A stretch of DNA of 64,000 bases from Lamellibrachia satsuma (Eukaryota; Annelida; Polychaeta; Sabellida; Siboglinidae), in contig BSQZ01000001.1 of NCBI GenBank assembly GCA_033239005.1, positions 31,014,758-31,078,757 on the forward strand, written 5' to 3'. Positions 1-36,755 of the stretch are shown here, piece by piece. Each line of letters opens with the position of its first letter. Position 1 is the first letter of the stretch. Below the pieces are notes generated by a model. That model was not told the DNA's origin, ran no database searches, and saw nothing but the letters and a program-made list of their open reading frames with translations. The position numbers and the translations under genes are program-made.

Positions 1-967
1 CTTCTCGTGTTTACCGAAAGCCTTGCCGTGTTTATTGAACACGCAACACAACAGGGAAAGCATATAACAAGAACTGTAAGTGAGATTTGTCCACAAGCGA
101 TGCCACAGTATCCATGCATTATTCAGTGAAAGCAAGCTATGGATATATTTATTTTTCGTGGTGTAGGTTAGTTTCGGTGTAACATTTGAGCTAAGTGCTT
201 AAGCGTCCATAATAGCTAATCCTCCCTTGAATGTTTCTTAATTCAGGCAGCAGTTGGTTCCGTCTCAGCTGTTGTCCTTCTAAACACTAATAACGAAGAA
301 GAATATGTCGAGTGGCTGGGGTTTCAACGAGCAGTACTCCTTTTTCGCGCTCTTTGAACTGCAGGTTGATGGTGGTGTTATCGTCGCAACCTGCCGCGCC
401 ATCTAATTGTTTACTGTTGATCGTGTAAATCGCACACGTCCTATCATTATATGCGACTTATCTCACGAGCGCAAGACTTTGCTCACATAAATGAAACCGG
501 CCATCAACGAGAGGGTCCCACCGCCTTGCATCCAGCATCCAGTGCCTTCGACACTGCCGAGAGCAGATTGGTGATAACGTGAGATACCAAATTAACCATA
601 GATCGGTTTGTTCCGCGCACATGTAACCTGCGAACGGAACCTGAGTGTATCGGGTATCTGGAAGATTAATGTACTGTCGACATATCGTCGTCACGGGTTG
701 ATTCGTTGGGTAATTGGCTGAGAGCGATGGCAAGCGGGTACGTGTTATATCGACAAGATTACCACTGGCGTACAGAGCCCTGCTAGCGTATACGTATTAT
801 TTTAGCTACTATAATGGATTGGCAGATTTCTGTTTTCAGCATGTCTTCGCCGGGAAGTGAACTTGCGCTATGTTTGTTTATGGGACAATATATAGGAATA
901 GCTAAACGAAATTTAGTACTTACTTATTTATAACCTCGTCGTATCCTAGTTGATGAATGTGTGTATA

Positions 968-4649
<3,682 letters not shown>

Positions 4650-5010
4650 TAATCTATACCACACTAGTGACGTTGTAATCTATATACCACACTAGTGACG
4701 TTGTAATCTATATACCACACTAGTGACGTTGTAATCTATATACCACACTAGTGACATTGTAATCTATATACCACACTAGTGACGTTGTAATCTATATACC
4801 ACACTAGTGACGTTGTAATCTATATACCACACTAGTGACTTTGTAATCTATATACCACAGTAGTGACGTTGTAATCTATATACCACACTAGTGACGTTGT
4901 AATCTATATACCACACTAGTGACGTTGTAATCTATATACCACAGTAGTGACGTTGTAATCTATATACCACACTAGTGACGTTGTGATCTATATACCACAC
5001 TAGTGACGTT
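4650..5010 (+). repeat. 28-bp minisatellite, about 13 copies
   Basis: Unit gtaatctatataccacacta plus gtgacgtt, nearly perfect, with single-base variants (cag for cac, gact for gacg). No gene overlaps. Confidence 0.95.
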
Positions 5011-5929
5011 GACAAGCACAACAAGAGAACATCTGCAATTGTTGAACTGATACAGAAACGGTAATTGTGTTAATTGTATTGCTCAATTGTATAACCCATA
5101 TACGCATACTATGCGAAAAATCTTGCTCAAGACGAAAGCGAGGCTGGTATTAAAAGAAATTACAATAATATTATTACAAATTATGAAATATATTTATTAG
5201 GCATGTCAGATTTTGTGAAGTAATGTACACTTTTCAACATGTGACAGGCAAGTTTTCATGATATGACTGTGGTTTCTTTCGACAGCAGAATTTGTTCCAG
5301 GGGCCCACGGAAGGCCCATATATTGTTTGTGGACTGGGGTTCCATTACATGCTCCTCTCTCATGTAGTAGTAGTCGTTCTCACTGTGTGGCGTGTGAACT
5401 AGAGAGGAAACTGAATGACACTCGACGTCCAACAATTACACTGACTACCTAACTTTCAACTTCATTTCAAATGCAAGGGACTCTTCTAGTCAACAATACA
5501 ATCGCAATTAAACAAATGCAAACGTAATGGTGTGACGTGTTTACGCGCGCACTCACGCACGTACACATACCCACGCACGCGCGCGCGCGCAAACACACGC
5601 GCGCACACGAGCACGCACACGCACACACAGTGTCCTCTCCAATGTGTGTACACATCAGTACGCCTTCCCATTTCCCTTTTTCATTTTCCATCCCTTCCTT
5701 TTCCACTACCAACAAGCGCTCGCTCTTTCTTTCCTACGACTATGCACACTTCTCCGATCCTTTCCGCCGGACTGATTTCACCATTTGGACACTCTCTTAT
5801 GTTCCTCTCGTGTCACTCCAGCTTGTCTCACGGGTCATTCAGTCTACGTACTTGATAGAGAGACAGAGACAGAGAGATAGAGTGTGTGTACGTGCGTGTA
5901 TCACTGGTCCTGTACAGCGTACGTGTCCT

Positions 5930-10809
<4,880 letters not shown>

Positions 10810-11287
10810 CACTGCTCCAGGACATCAGCGATCCCGTAGCGATGCATCGGGGTGAAGGGATACCATTTTCAGCCGAGCACAGTTTTGTAGTTTTCGTTGA
10901 ATGCAAACACGCGTGCGCGTGCGAACTGTGGTCACGACCGTCGGTTAGCGGTGCACGTGCGTGTGATTAGTACGTGAGAGTGACCGAAACACGTTAAGCT
11001 GCGTTACCGTCGCTTGTTGCCGTGCAGGGAACCACCGTAGTTGTGACGTATCATGACTGATTAGCCCCCACCCACAACAATATCAGCTGTGAGCTCTCAC
11101 TGGGGCAAGATCTTGTTGATCGACAAGGGTTTTGGTTAGGGGCGGGATAACCCGTACACTGGGTGATCTCTCTGCTCACCAGAATAAAGTATTACGGAAT
11201 GGAGGCGTATGCCAGCGTACGTCGTCTATTAAAGGCAATCTAGGCTTCACGCTACACGCATGGGTATTCTGTAGTGCTCAATATTTA

Positions 11288-11295
11288 GATATATA

Positions 11296-11331
<36 letters not shown>

Positions 11332-11389
11332 TGTATGTATGTATGTATGTATGTATGTATGTATGTATGTATGTATGTACGTACGTACG

Positions 11390-11476
<87 letters not shown>

Positions 11477-11525
11477 TTATATATATATATATATATAAAT
11501 ATGTGTAGATATATATATATATACA
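11288..11525. repeat. Compound ATGT/AT array
   Basis: (atgt)n, short (acgt)n and long (at)n blocks in a row, with palindromic interruptions. Confidence 0.96.
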
Positions 11526-11794
11526 TACATGTTTACGCTGAATTGACAGCTGTCAGTTCAAATTGTATCACCGAAAATGCCGAATGTGTTTACTAAAAGA
11601 ATAGTTGGATAGTTATGTTAACCTTTCAAACTTTGGTCATCACTGCACATCAAACGGTGATGTTACACTCTCAGTTCTAACCACGAACCACACACACTAT
11701 TTTTCTGTACAGTACGTCTGTTAAATGTAGGATAATAGTAGTGAAGTAATACTTTAGGTTTACCCACAACAAATCATTGACATCAATTGCAAAC

Positions 11795-11965
11795 ATATAC
11801 ATACATACATGCATGTATGCACGCATACATGCATGCATGCATGCATACATACATACATACATACATAGGTCCTATATACGCGTGCGCGCACACGCACGCT
11901 CCCACGCAAGCACGTACGCGCGCGCGCACGCACGCTGCCACGCAAGCACGTACGCACTCACGCAC
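11795..11965. repeat. ACAT array and degenerate ACGC-rich repeats
   Basis: Short (acat) blocks around tgcatgcatgcatgca, then two cgcacgca/cacgcaagcacgtacgc repeats. Confidence 0.88.
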
Positions 11966-11999
11966 GCAGGTCCTACATACAGTACCGTGACAATTTCAT

Positions 12000-14010
<2,011 letters not shown>

Positions 14011-14048
14011 TGTGATAACATGGCGTGAAGTGAGTACGTACGTTGATA

Positions 14049-27798
<13,750 letters not shown>

Positions 27799-28479
27799 GG
27801 CCCGCCCTCGAGGTACAACACTAACTGAAGAGCTGTACATAATGGTCAACGGTTTACAATGAATGCGTTACAGCTATGTACAGTGTATTTTGTTGGGCAA
27901 CTACTGTCACCAGCCTCGGACATTGGTCAACATGATGACGTATGGACATTCGTTTGAGTAAACCTCTTGGATGGAGAATGATCAAAAACGCAGTAAAATT
28001 ACGTTCTTATATAACGCGGTATCAAGGCCATCAAAATAAATAGTATCTTCATTCTTGGCATGCATAAAATTATATGTGGCTTGGTCACAAAGGTAGTTGA
28101 ATAGTTTTACAGATGACTTAAGATTACTGATCATCTGGCTTTGATTTTTCTTTAGAACAGCTTTACAGTTAATTATCACTGCACTTCATACTAAATACAC
28201 TCACGATACAATTACGATGACTAACTTCAACCAACTGTGCGGTTGACGTGAACAAAAGGTACATACATTGGGTCTTTGAAGTAGACCTAGTGTGTATTTA
28301 TTATAAGCTATTTACTCATGTTTTGTGGTTTTTTTTCTTTACTTGGCTGACTAACACTGAGAGGGGTGCCTATTAGAACGTGCCAATCATACGTGGGACA
28401 CGTTATTACGTATATCCTATGTGATGATTTGCTCATTTTACATTTTGCAGAACTAGAAAACTACATCAAAATGATGTAC

Positions 28480-28950
28480 AGACCCACATGTACATAGGCT
28501 GCTCCAAAAGGATGTACAGCCCGGCTTGTACATAGGCTGCTCCAAAAGGATGTACAGCCCGGTTTGTACATAGGCTGCTCCGAAAGGAGGTAAAGCCCGG
28601 CTTGTACATAGGCTGCTCCAAAAGGATGTACAGCCTGGCTTGTACATAGGCTGCTCCAAAAGGATGTACAGCATGGCTTGTACATAGGCTGCTCCAAAAG
28701 GATGTACAGCCCGGCTTGTACATAGGCTGCTCCAAAAGGAGGTACAGCCTGGCTTGTACATAGTCTAAAACTGACACCGCCAGGCTGACGCAGATATTGA
28801 CACTGGCACGCTGACACAGAGACTGACACTACCAGGATGACGAAAAGATTGATACTGACAGGCTGGCGCAGATACTGACACAGATACTGACACTGAGACT
28901 GACACCGACAGAGTGACATAGAGACTGACAATGACAGGTTGACACAAAGA
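28480..28950 (+). repeat. Minisatellite pair, element R1 end
   Basis: First about seven copies of a 38-bp unit (tgtacataggctgctccaaa...), then a GACTGACACT-type array to about 28,945. Both words also mark the ends of R2 and R3, so this looks like a terminal fragment of the same family. It begins exactly where duplicon 1 ends. Confidence 0.7.
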
Positions 28951-29589
28951 TTGTTGATAAAAACGTGTTGTGGTAAAACATGTTTCAGTTTATTTATGCG
29001 ATGGTTTTTATTTTTTTGGGGGTTTACGGATCCGTCGACACATTTTGGGGAATTTAAAAAAATTAAAAGCGTTTTTTAATGTCCCGGAAAAACGAAATGT
29101 TCACAATAGTCGAATGGCAGAGAAGCATTGCGACACCGAAAATATATTCACAATGCTGTTGACGCCTTTCACGGTAGCGTTGTACCGCATTACTACGCAG
29201 ACAACTCATTGTTTTTTGACAGTTTATACAAAATACAAATGATCAGTCGCGTAAAAAAATGATGTGAATAATGTTCTGTAAGAGAAGCGATTTTCATAGT
29301 CATGAAAGTTTCAAAACGAAATATAGACGGACTATTTCCAGGCGTAGCCGTAGGCCCCGGGCTGTGGTCAAGCTGTAACGTGTTGCCAATAATATACGAT
29401 GTTCGAACCAACTATATTCGTTCGCCGTGAAAGCGGAACATAGCGGATACGCCATTTTGTTTTTATTCCTATTTAAGATATCATTCATTGTTAACTAAGC
29501 CTTCTTCATATTTGTGTAATACTCATTGAAACACTTTTCGTAATACCTTTTCTTTCCACCAATACTTTTTTAATACAGTATTGTATTCG

Positions 29590-31560
29590 TGTAATTCGGT
29601 TTTATAAATATATATTCCTGTGTCTTAACATCCGAAGTTTCTTGTATAAATTACCCATATATCTTATAGATCGGACAATGCCTGTTGTTATCCATTTAGA
29701 CTTTCTATGTTTATGTTTGTTGAAATTTACACATTTACTTAGAAAGTATTTTTCTTTTAATTTTTCAAGAATGTCCCCCACAATGTTTAAGTTTATATTT
29801 GGGTTGCCATCAGAAGTTATGTTCATTTGTTCTAGCATGTTACTATTTTTCAAATCGTTAAAGAGATTGGCATATGCGTTAAGAGAGTGTCTTGTAATCC
29901 TGGCGTATCTTAGCGTTGGGTTATCGTGATCATATAATGTATTTAGGCATGTAAAGTAAGGCTGATGGTCTGAACACATTTTATAAGAATAATAAATGCA
30001 TCGAGAAAGTCCCTAAATACACTCGTCGTGTTAACTCTTTGTAAATTGATATTGAAATCTCCAGCAATTATGACTACTTTATTTAATTTTTCTAAGGAAT
30101 CTGATATAGGATTAACCTCGTCAATAAAACTTTATAATTGTCAATATTGTCTCTGGGCGGTTTGTAAATGTTTCCGTATAATATTTTTTGGTAAAATGTA
30201 TCAATTATTTCAATCAATTGACCTTCCCATATAGTTGAGTAGTTAAATAGTGGCTTAATTTTATATTTATATTTCTGACTAAGGAATATAATCAGTCCAC
30301 GTTTTTACTACAGTGTTTCTCTTTCGCAATGCAATAGTAACTGTTCAACTGTATAAGAGAGGCATCGTCGTTATCACTAAGCCATGTCTCGTGCAAGCAA
30401 ACAGCACTAAATTGGAAACCAGAATCATTTAGTTCATCTATATAAATTTGCAATTCGTCAAATGTTCCATGCGTACTCCCAATACTAGTACTTAAGGTTG
30501 TGAAACAACGTATATATTTCAACACATCGATTAGATTTTCCCTCACTAAATATGGAGAATGTTGTATTATGTTTATACCCACATCTTCTTCATCATTGGT
30601 AGTATCATTTAGACAGAATATTTCGTAATGAATGTATTCAAGGATAGTTTCCATAGATGAATGTTCAGTTCTAGTTGTTTGTTTCAGCGACAGTTCTAGA
30701 ACACAAACTGCTCCAGGTGAAGTCGTTTCCAGTCGGTATTGTCCACCCCTACTTTCCACAGGTCGTCTGGGGATACGGTGTCCAGCCATTTGTCCGGTTT
30801 CTCCTTTAGCTTCGCTGCCTCTCTGCCGTCTCGTGTGTAAACCACGATTACGTTCGGTTGTTCTTTCACGATATGCAACAAGGACGACCTCAATGGGGCA
30901 AGATCCTCATTTATGAAGACATGCCTGCCTTTTAGCTACCCTTTCTTTATCATATTGTTTCGCTGGGCCCTCTTAGTAAATCGTACGATCACTGGTCTTG
31001 GTTGTCCAGTGTCTTGCTTTACGCTTGTTTCCAAGTCGGTGGGCAATTGATATGTCCTCTGGTTTGAGGACTACTCCAGTCATACCTGCAACCTTCACGA
31101 TCTTCTGCTCGATCTCTGCGTCTGTCTCTGACTCCACCGACTCCTCAGTTCCGTAGATTCTGAGGTTTTCTCGTCGTTGGTACTATTTTGCCATGTAGCG
31201 ATGTAGCAATGAAATGCGTTGAACTTGTTTTTCCATTGCCTTAATTTGGTGTCGTCGCTAACGATAGTTTCTAATGCGGCTGTCTTTATGAGGATGGGCG
31301 CCATCGGCCCCATCACCTCCATGACGAGTACTTCATTTATAGAGTTGTCTTTGTGAGGATGGGCGCCATCGGCCCCATCACTTCCATGACGAGTACTTCA
31401 TTTACACAGTCGATGTTTATTTGTGACTTCCCGCGAGTTTTTACACTTTTAGTACATGTTGTTACAGTTGTTGAACCTCGGGTCATCTTCAGTTCGTCTG
31501 ATTCTGAGGTAAAGCATTGTTGTATACTGTCACTTAGTTCATTTGTCGACATTGTCGTTG
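29590..31560 (-). mobile_element. L1-type LINE: ORF1 and endonuclease remnants
   Basis: From 31,552 downwards: ORF1 start (MSTNELSDSIQQ), then LRIYGTEESVESETDAEIEQ, DISIAHRLGNKRKAR and VFINEDLAPLRSSLLHIVKE, the RRM and C-terminal landmarks of L1 ORF1 (Transposase_22). Then endonuclease pieces FSAVCLHETWLS (about 30,380), IYKPPR, an AGDFNINL-like run and SDHQPYF (29,970). It ends at LYKKLRML, before any RT. Several frameshifts. A 68-bp direct repeat lies at about 31,290-31,390. Confidence 0.8.
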
Positions 31561-31619
31561 TCAGTGGTGTTTACAATTCAGGCAGAAGAAACAACGATAG
31601 CTGGTTGTCTTGACAATTC

Positions 31620-33240
31620 ACCGGTTCACTAAACTGATACTGACAATGAGATTGACACTGACAGGTCGACTCACAGACTGGCTACGGCACAGAGACTGCC
31701 ATTGACTTGCTAACACAAAGACTGATAATGACAGACTGACACAGATACTGACAATGCCACATGGACTGACACGTAGACTGACAGAGACTGACAGTGCCAC
31801 AGAGATTGACACTGTCGGGATGACATAGAGACTGACAGTACCAGGCGGACACCACGGAGACTGACACACTGACAACACAGAAACTGTCAATGACAGGCAG
31901 ATATAGAGACTGACCCTCCTACATTGTCAGGCTGACATAGTCATGTTGTTTGTCGTGCTTTCAACAACAGTTATCCTCAATTATTGAGAAGCGTAGCAGT
32001 GATGACGCAATGACAACGCCGAGAAACGTGTCTGTGTTGTATGTGGCTTGAACCCAAGACATGAACTCAGGACATGAACCCAGAACATGGACTCAGGACA
32101 GGAACCCAGGACATGCTGCAACCAAGGCGGAAGTGGTGATGATGACACTGTGTCATTTGTGTCAATTGTGACGTTTCCACAGTATCAGTATTGGTAAAAA
32201 TTTACGGATATGGCACGTTCAGGCATTTAAAAAAGTTAGAAGTACGAGACTTTGACTAAACTCGATCAGCATGTCACTGAGATGATGACAAAGGCAGGTA
32301 AGAAGTTTCAGAATTATTGATGGTCCCGTTTTCTCATCATCATGCAAAACGTTAACATGGTCACCAATGGGAAACGTAACAGTAGGCTGAACCCAGTATT
32401 GAGTGGCGTCTCCACAGAAGCGAGATCATCACGGCCACGAGCTGACGTTATTGACATGGCCTTTGGGAGGGGATACATATTACACGAATGTCGTACGAAA
32501 CTGGATTTGAACTAACAAGCAAGTTTAAAGAAACCTTTGCCAGTGGTTGTTCCATACCAGCATTATGTGTCGAATGTTAATCCTAATCAAGGTATTTGTG
32601 CATTTGTCCGTAAAAGTCATGCCACAAAGTTGTCCAAAATCTTGACCCTCCAAAAGTAATTACCTTGATAGATCTCTGTTGGCATATCGAGCGTAAATTT
32701 GGACAACAAAGCTGATTATGAAACAATGAAAATTGTAAATAAATCAAACATACAAAACGAGCACCTTCTTTACATACGGTTCGTTGGAACACATTAAGCT
32801 TAATTGCTTATTGAACTTTGACCCAATAAAGACTAATTGGGGAATAGCAAATACAGAAGTGTATTGATGTAATTGTGGCGCTGATATAAGTTATTTGATT
32901 TGAACTATCGTTCTTTAGAATTGTTGATTCAATAGTACAAGGGCAATAGAACTGTGCATCCACTGTAGATAACAATCGACACATATGAAGGCACACAGTG
33001 GCGTATTTGGAGGGGGGGCATTGGACCATTGTCCCCTTTGGTTTAATTATTTTTCGTATGTGACCTGTTGGGCCACAATATGATAACAATGGGTGACTGA
33101 GCTTGCCCCCCTTTGGCCTCTCTCTTTGTGAGATCCTAGATACGCCACTATGTACAAGCCGGGCTGTACCACCTATATGCCTTCCTTTGTACAATCTGGG
33201 TTTTACCTCCTATGTACCAGCCTATGTACTAGCTGGGCAG
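31620..33240 (+). mobile_element. Unclassified dispersed element R2 with minisatellite end
   Basis: From a GACTGACA-type minisatellite (31,625-31,920) through unique sequence to tgtacaagccgggctgtacc at 33,152-33,240. The unique part is similar, inverted, to 61,400-63,380. No coding capacity recognised. Confidence 0.6.
32996..33150. mobile_element. 155-bp TIR element (agtggcgta ends)
   Basis: Starts cagtggcgtatttgg and ends agatacgccacta, an inverted repeat of about 13 bp, with G-rich then C-rich flanks inside. Such cagtggcgta termini are common in hAT-like nonautonomous elements (recalled). No target-site duplication seen. Nested in the dispersed element at 31,620-33,240. Confidence 0.6.
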
Positions 33241-33687
33241 TAACAGCAAACCAACTGGTTGGGTGAGTAAACAGAGGGTAATACGCGCTGTAACTAAGAA
33301 CTAACCAGTCAAGAACTCTGTTCCGTTGTGTGCGTGCATATCGCTGTGCGTCGTTCGCTGACACAGCTGTGTGTTCGAGCGTGTCCTGGAGCAAGCGAGA
33401 CGCCAGGGGGAGCATTTACTTCAGAGGTCGGTCACTGACAGAGACACAGTCACTGCGTAATATTAACGTGGACATGGTTCTAGGTTCTAAGTTCTACATC
33501 TGATCTCTGCCGGAGACAACTTACCTGTTGCTACTACCTCTCAGGTCACCTAAAATGTAGAAGTATCGGCCGACTGGTTCGCACCTCTCCCTTGTGTCTC
33601 TATAACCGATCTCTCTGATTACGGAAGTAACCGTGGTCTGTGGGCTTTGACGCTCAGTCAACCGTGACGCCCGACATACATTCCACG

Positions 33688-33690
<3 letters not shown>

Positions 33691-33726
<36 letters not shown>

Positions 33727-34152
33727 GGTCGGTCGGTCGGTCGGTCGGTCGGTCGGTCGGTCGGTCGGTCGGTCGGTCGGTCGGTCGGTCGGTCGGTCGG
33801 TCGGTCGGTCGGTCGGTCGGTCGGTCGGTCGGTCGGTCGGTCGGTCGGTCGGTCGGTCGGTCGGTCGGTCGGTCGGTCGGTCGGTCGGTCGGTCGGTCGG
33901 TCGGTCGGTCGGTCGGTCGGTCGGTCGGTCGGTCGGTCGGTCGGTCGGTCGGTCGGTCGGTCGGTCGGTCGGTCGGTCGGTCGGTCGGTCGGTCGGTCGG
34001 TCGGTCGGTCGGTCGGTCGGTCGGTCGGTCGGTCGGTCGGTCGGTCGGTCGGTCGGTCGGTCGGTCGGTCGGTCGGTCGGTCGGTCGGTCGGTCGGTCGG
34101 TCGGTCGGTCGGTCGGTCGGTCGGTCGGTCGGTCGGTCGGTCGGTCGGTCGG
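33691..34152 (+). repeat. Tetranucleotide array: GTCT then GGTC
   Basis: Eight or nine (gtct) units pass without a break into more than 100 uninterrupted (ggtc) units, about 460 bp in all. Open frames here are artefacts of the repeat. Confidence 0.97.
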
Positions 34153-35159
34153 AAGAGTTCTATACATTAGTAAGAACTATTAATATGTTATCATTAACAT
34201 ATGTCAAGCAAAAAAATAGTTGCCGTTTTACTACTTGTAACTGTGCGTCGTCCGAAACCGTCTCAAACCGTACGTGGCGATTTACCCGGACCTACTTCCA
34301 GGTGATCTTCATGGGAATTAAAGCGACGCCAAACTAACAGAAAGGAGTCCAGTTTTGGCAAAGTCCCAAAGAACACATTTGGTAAATGTTTTTGAATATA
34401 TTATGTTTCTACACGTTTTTTATGAAAGTTATTAATGTGTAGTACTGAGTAAATTTGGCAATTTTTGCCGAGATAAAACGTGCGCTTCGTCGCCAGGAGC
34501 AGTAATACGTGTCTTACCGTGTTCTTCGCGGGAACAGACATGCTCCAACTTGGAGATGACGGACGGTCTCAGGCGACTTACGATTGCAGCATTACCGAGG
34601 TCTGTCGACTGGAGCGGTTTGATTGCCATATTATATATATCTAAATAATTGTTTTATTGGCATATTGAGTAGACTGAACATATAACTTGTCATTAAAATA
34701 AAAAAACAACCGTTTTCACATAAAATAACATATAAATAACACAAACAATTGATGTCAATTTGAAGCAAATGTAGCAATGCATCATATTCGTTTAGTTTTA
34801 TTTATTAGCGGCATAAGCCAATGTTTATATGTCATATGCGCTGGCGAACAAAATTTGTCAGGAATATATAACAATTTAGTCAAGTCCAGACTGGTGTGCG
34901 ACGTACGGTTTCACTATTTTAGTGTCATACTAAACACAGTTGTTAAACGTTTATTAAAGATATTAAGAATGGATGCCAAGCGCGTCAAGACCAACGCACC
35001 GAAGGAAGCTGACAAGCTCCGTGCCTGGGAGTTCCCGAAGCTACACAGGAAGACCCCGCGTGAAAGAGGGTCCTACATCAAGAGGACGAGCAGGTCAAAA
35101 GACTGCACTACACTGGAGCAGTCGTAGCAGAAACGTCGATACGACTACCGTGATCGCTA
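34153..35159. other. No gene recognised
   Basis: Open frames up to 116 codons (34,777-35,127) have no motif I know; a basic KRVKTNAPKEADKLRAW run is present. Confidence 0.4.
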
Positions 35160-35559
35160 GAAAAGCGTAAAGCCCGCCATGCACATACCGACTCAGTGAC
35201 GAGAACGCTTATAGTTAGCAGTTAATCGCTAGATGGCGACACTATCGTATTACTTACCGTTGAAATGGCCACTTTTATTGTACGCATGCTGGCACGGCTT
35301 GACCAATGAGAATGCTTGGCGCGCTAATAAACATGTGCTCCGAATAAAGTCGAGTTAGTATGGTCAACGCGTTTGCCTACTAAGAACATATAACAAACCG
35401 AGACAGACTCTTGAGTTGCTAACATGTTGGCGACTACTTTTTCAGTTGGCAAGTAAAATATAATCGTTATGTGTGTGCTCTCCACCAACAGTTGGCAACA
35501 CTTTTGTTGACATCTGGCAACTGAAAAATTACATAATGTGGCTGACACAGGAGCTATGT

Positions 35560-35795
35560 AAAGGCCGCCAAACACATACCGATTCTTCAGGTGCTAACAT
35601 GTTCTTTTTCAGTTGGCAACTCAAATGTAGTCGTTATGTGTATGTTCTCTACCAACAGTTGGCAACACTTTGTGCCAGTTGCCCACCAGCAGCCGACCAG
35701 TCGGTGGACATTTGGCACCGCTAGATATTCACCGACAGTTGGCCACTGTTTTCGGGCGACTCCACGTTAGCGGCGGTTTGTATTTGCCGGCCTCC
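35560..35795. mobile_element. MITE-like element with TIRs
   Basis: The left end ggccgccaaacacataccga and the right end (reverse complement ggccggcaaatacaaaccgc) form imperfect TIRs. The inside carries repeated cagttggcaac words. A related left end (gcccgccatgcacataccga) lies at about 35,172. No certain target-site duplication. Confidence 0.55.
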
Positions 35796-35884
35796 GACTA
35801 GTTTGCGACTGCCGGGTATTTGTTGGTCAATCAGCCAATCTGAGTCGCCCACACGATCACGTGACTCTCCGTAGAACCGAAAAG

Positions 35885-36073
35885 ATGACGGACAACGTGT
35901 GGTGTGTGTTGAAATAAGAGAAGTTTATTCAGTACTGTTTGTATGATACTACATCCCGTCAGTACAGCGACAGGGTAAAGAAGAAAGGAGCATGGGAAGA
36001 AATTGCTTTTGCCCTGAAAGTCCCCGTTAAGCAATTGTTTTCCGCCAAAATTGGCAAGAATTGCTATATTTAA
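35885..36073 (+). pseudogene. MADF-domain pseudogene fragment
   Basis: After ATG and ten codons comes an in-frame TAA (35915-35917), then EKFIQYCLYDTTSRQYSDRV, KKKGAWEEIAFALKV: the LYD, YsDR and W-eeIA landmarks of a MADF (Myb/SANT-like) domain. Such proteins are encoded by PIF/Harbinger transposons and by host genes. TIR-type sequences lie next to it, so a transposon origin is likely. Confidence 0.6.
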
Positions 36074-36198
36074 TCAAATAAGCCGCTTAGAAAAAACTTT
36101 GAAAACGTTTATGTAAGATATCAATATTCTAAATCACTAAAATTTTGCCATTTATTGATTGCAAACAAATGGCTATGGGGCCGTTTTATTGTCATGCC

Positions 36199-36235
36199 GA
36201 ATATTGTCATGCGACCGTGTCGCATGACAATATTC
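36199..36235. repeat. Perfect 17-bp inverted repeat with 3-nt loop
   Basis: GAATATTGTCATGCGAC, spacer CGT, then its exact reverse complement. Intergenic, near the MADF pseudogene; a further ttgtcatgc just upstream suggests local duplication. Function unknown. Confidence 0.85.
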
Positions 36236-36584
36236 AGCTAAATAACGTGTGCGTTGACTGTTGTAACACACCAATGCGAGGAGCAACTTTTGCCTGGCGG
36301 TTATCGTAACTTGAGATTTGATGAAAGGTCATGACGAGTACAGCTTCTGTCGGTAATAATAGTCAATGTTCCACATTTCAGTCACAAAAGTGCACAGACG
36401 CGTATGTTCACTGCAGACACAGTTCACGAAATGCGTGAAGAAACCAGCCAGCGGCAGTGGGGGATGGGGGAGGGGGGACACATACAAAGGCAGGACTGGC
36501 TCCTCACAAACCTCAACTTCCTGAGGATCTACACAAAGATGCGGGGTTTAATTTATATGACGTAATATTTCAGCTTGTTTCAGT

Positions 36585-36755
36585 TGGTAGCGTACTTAGG
36601 GGGAGGGCTTTGGGCCATGCCCCACTTGGCTTAATTGGTTGGATTTTTTACCGTACTTTTCCGTTGCGTCACTTACATGGTAGCATGGGTGACTAGGCTT
36701 GCCCCCCCCCGCCACGGTCTCCCCTATGCGAGATCCCAGATACTCTGACTTTTTG
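36585..36755. mobile_element. Degenerate relative of the 33.0-kb TIR element
   Basis: Shares ggcttaattg, catgggtgactaggcttgcc and cgagatcccagata-type words with 32,996-33,150, but the terminal repeats are eroded. Confidence 0.5.

Noticed and set aside
458..733. Minus-strand 91-codon frame with a C-type-lectin-like FHLCEQ end
   Set aside because: No WND/EPN motif or cysteine spacing, and no splice support; likely chance.
4650..5010. CRISPR-like array
   Set aside because: 28-bp units follow each other directly without unique spacers, in a eukaryotic genome: an ordinary minisatellite.
33640..34170. GRSVGRSV and TDRPTDRP frames of 170 or more codons
   Set aside because: Translation of the GGTC tetranucleotide array in any frame.
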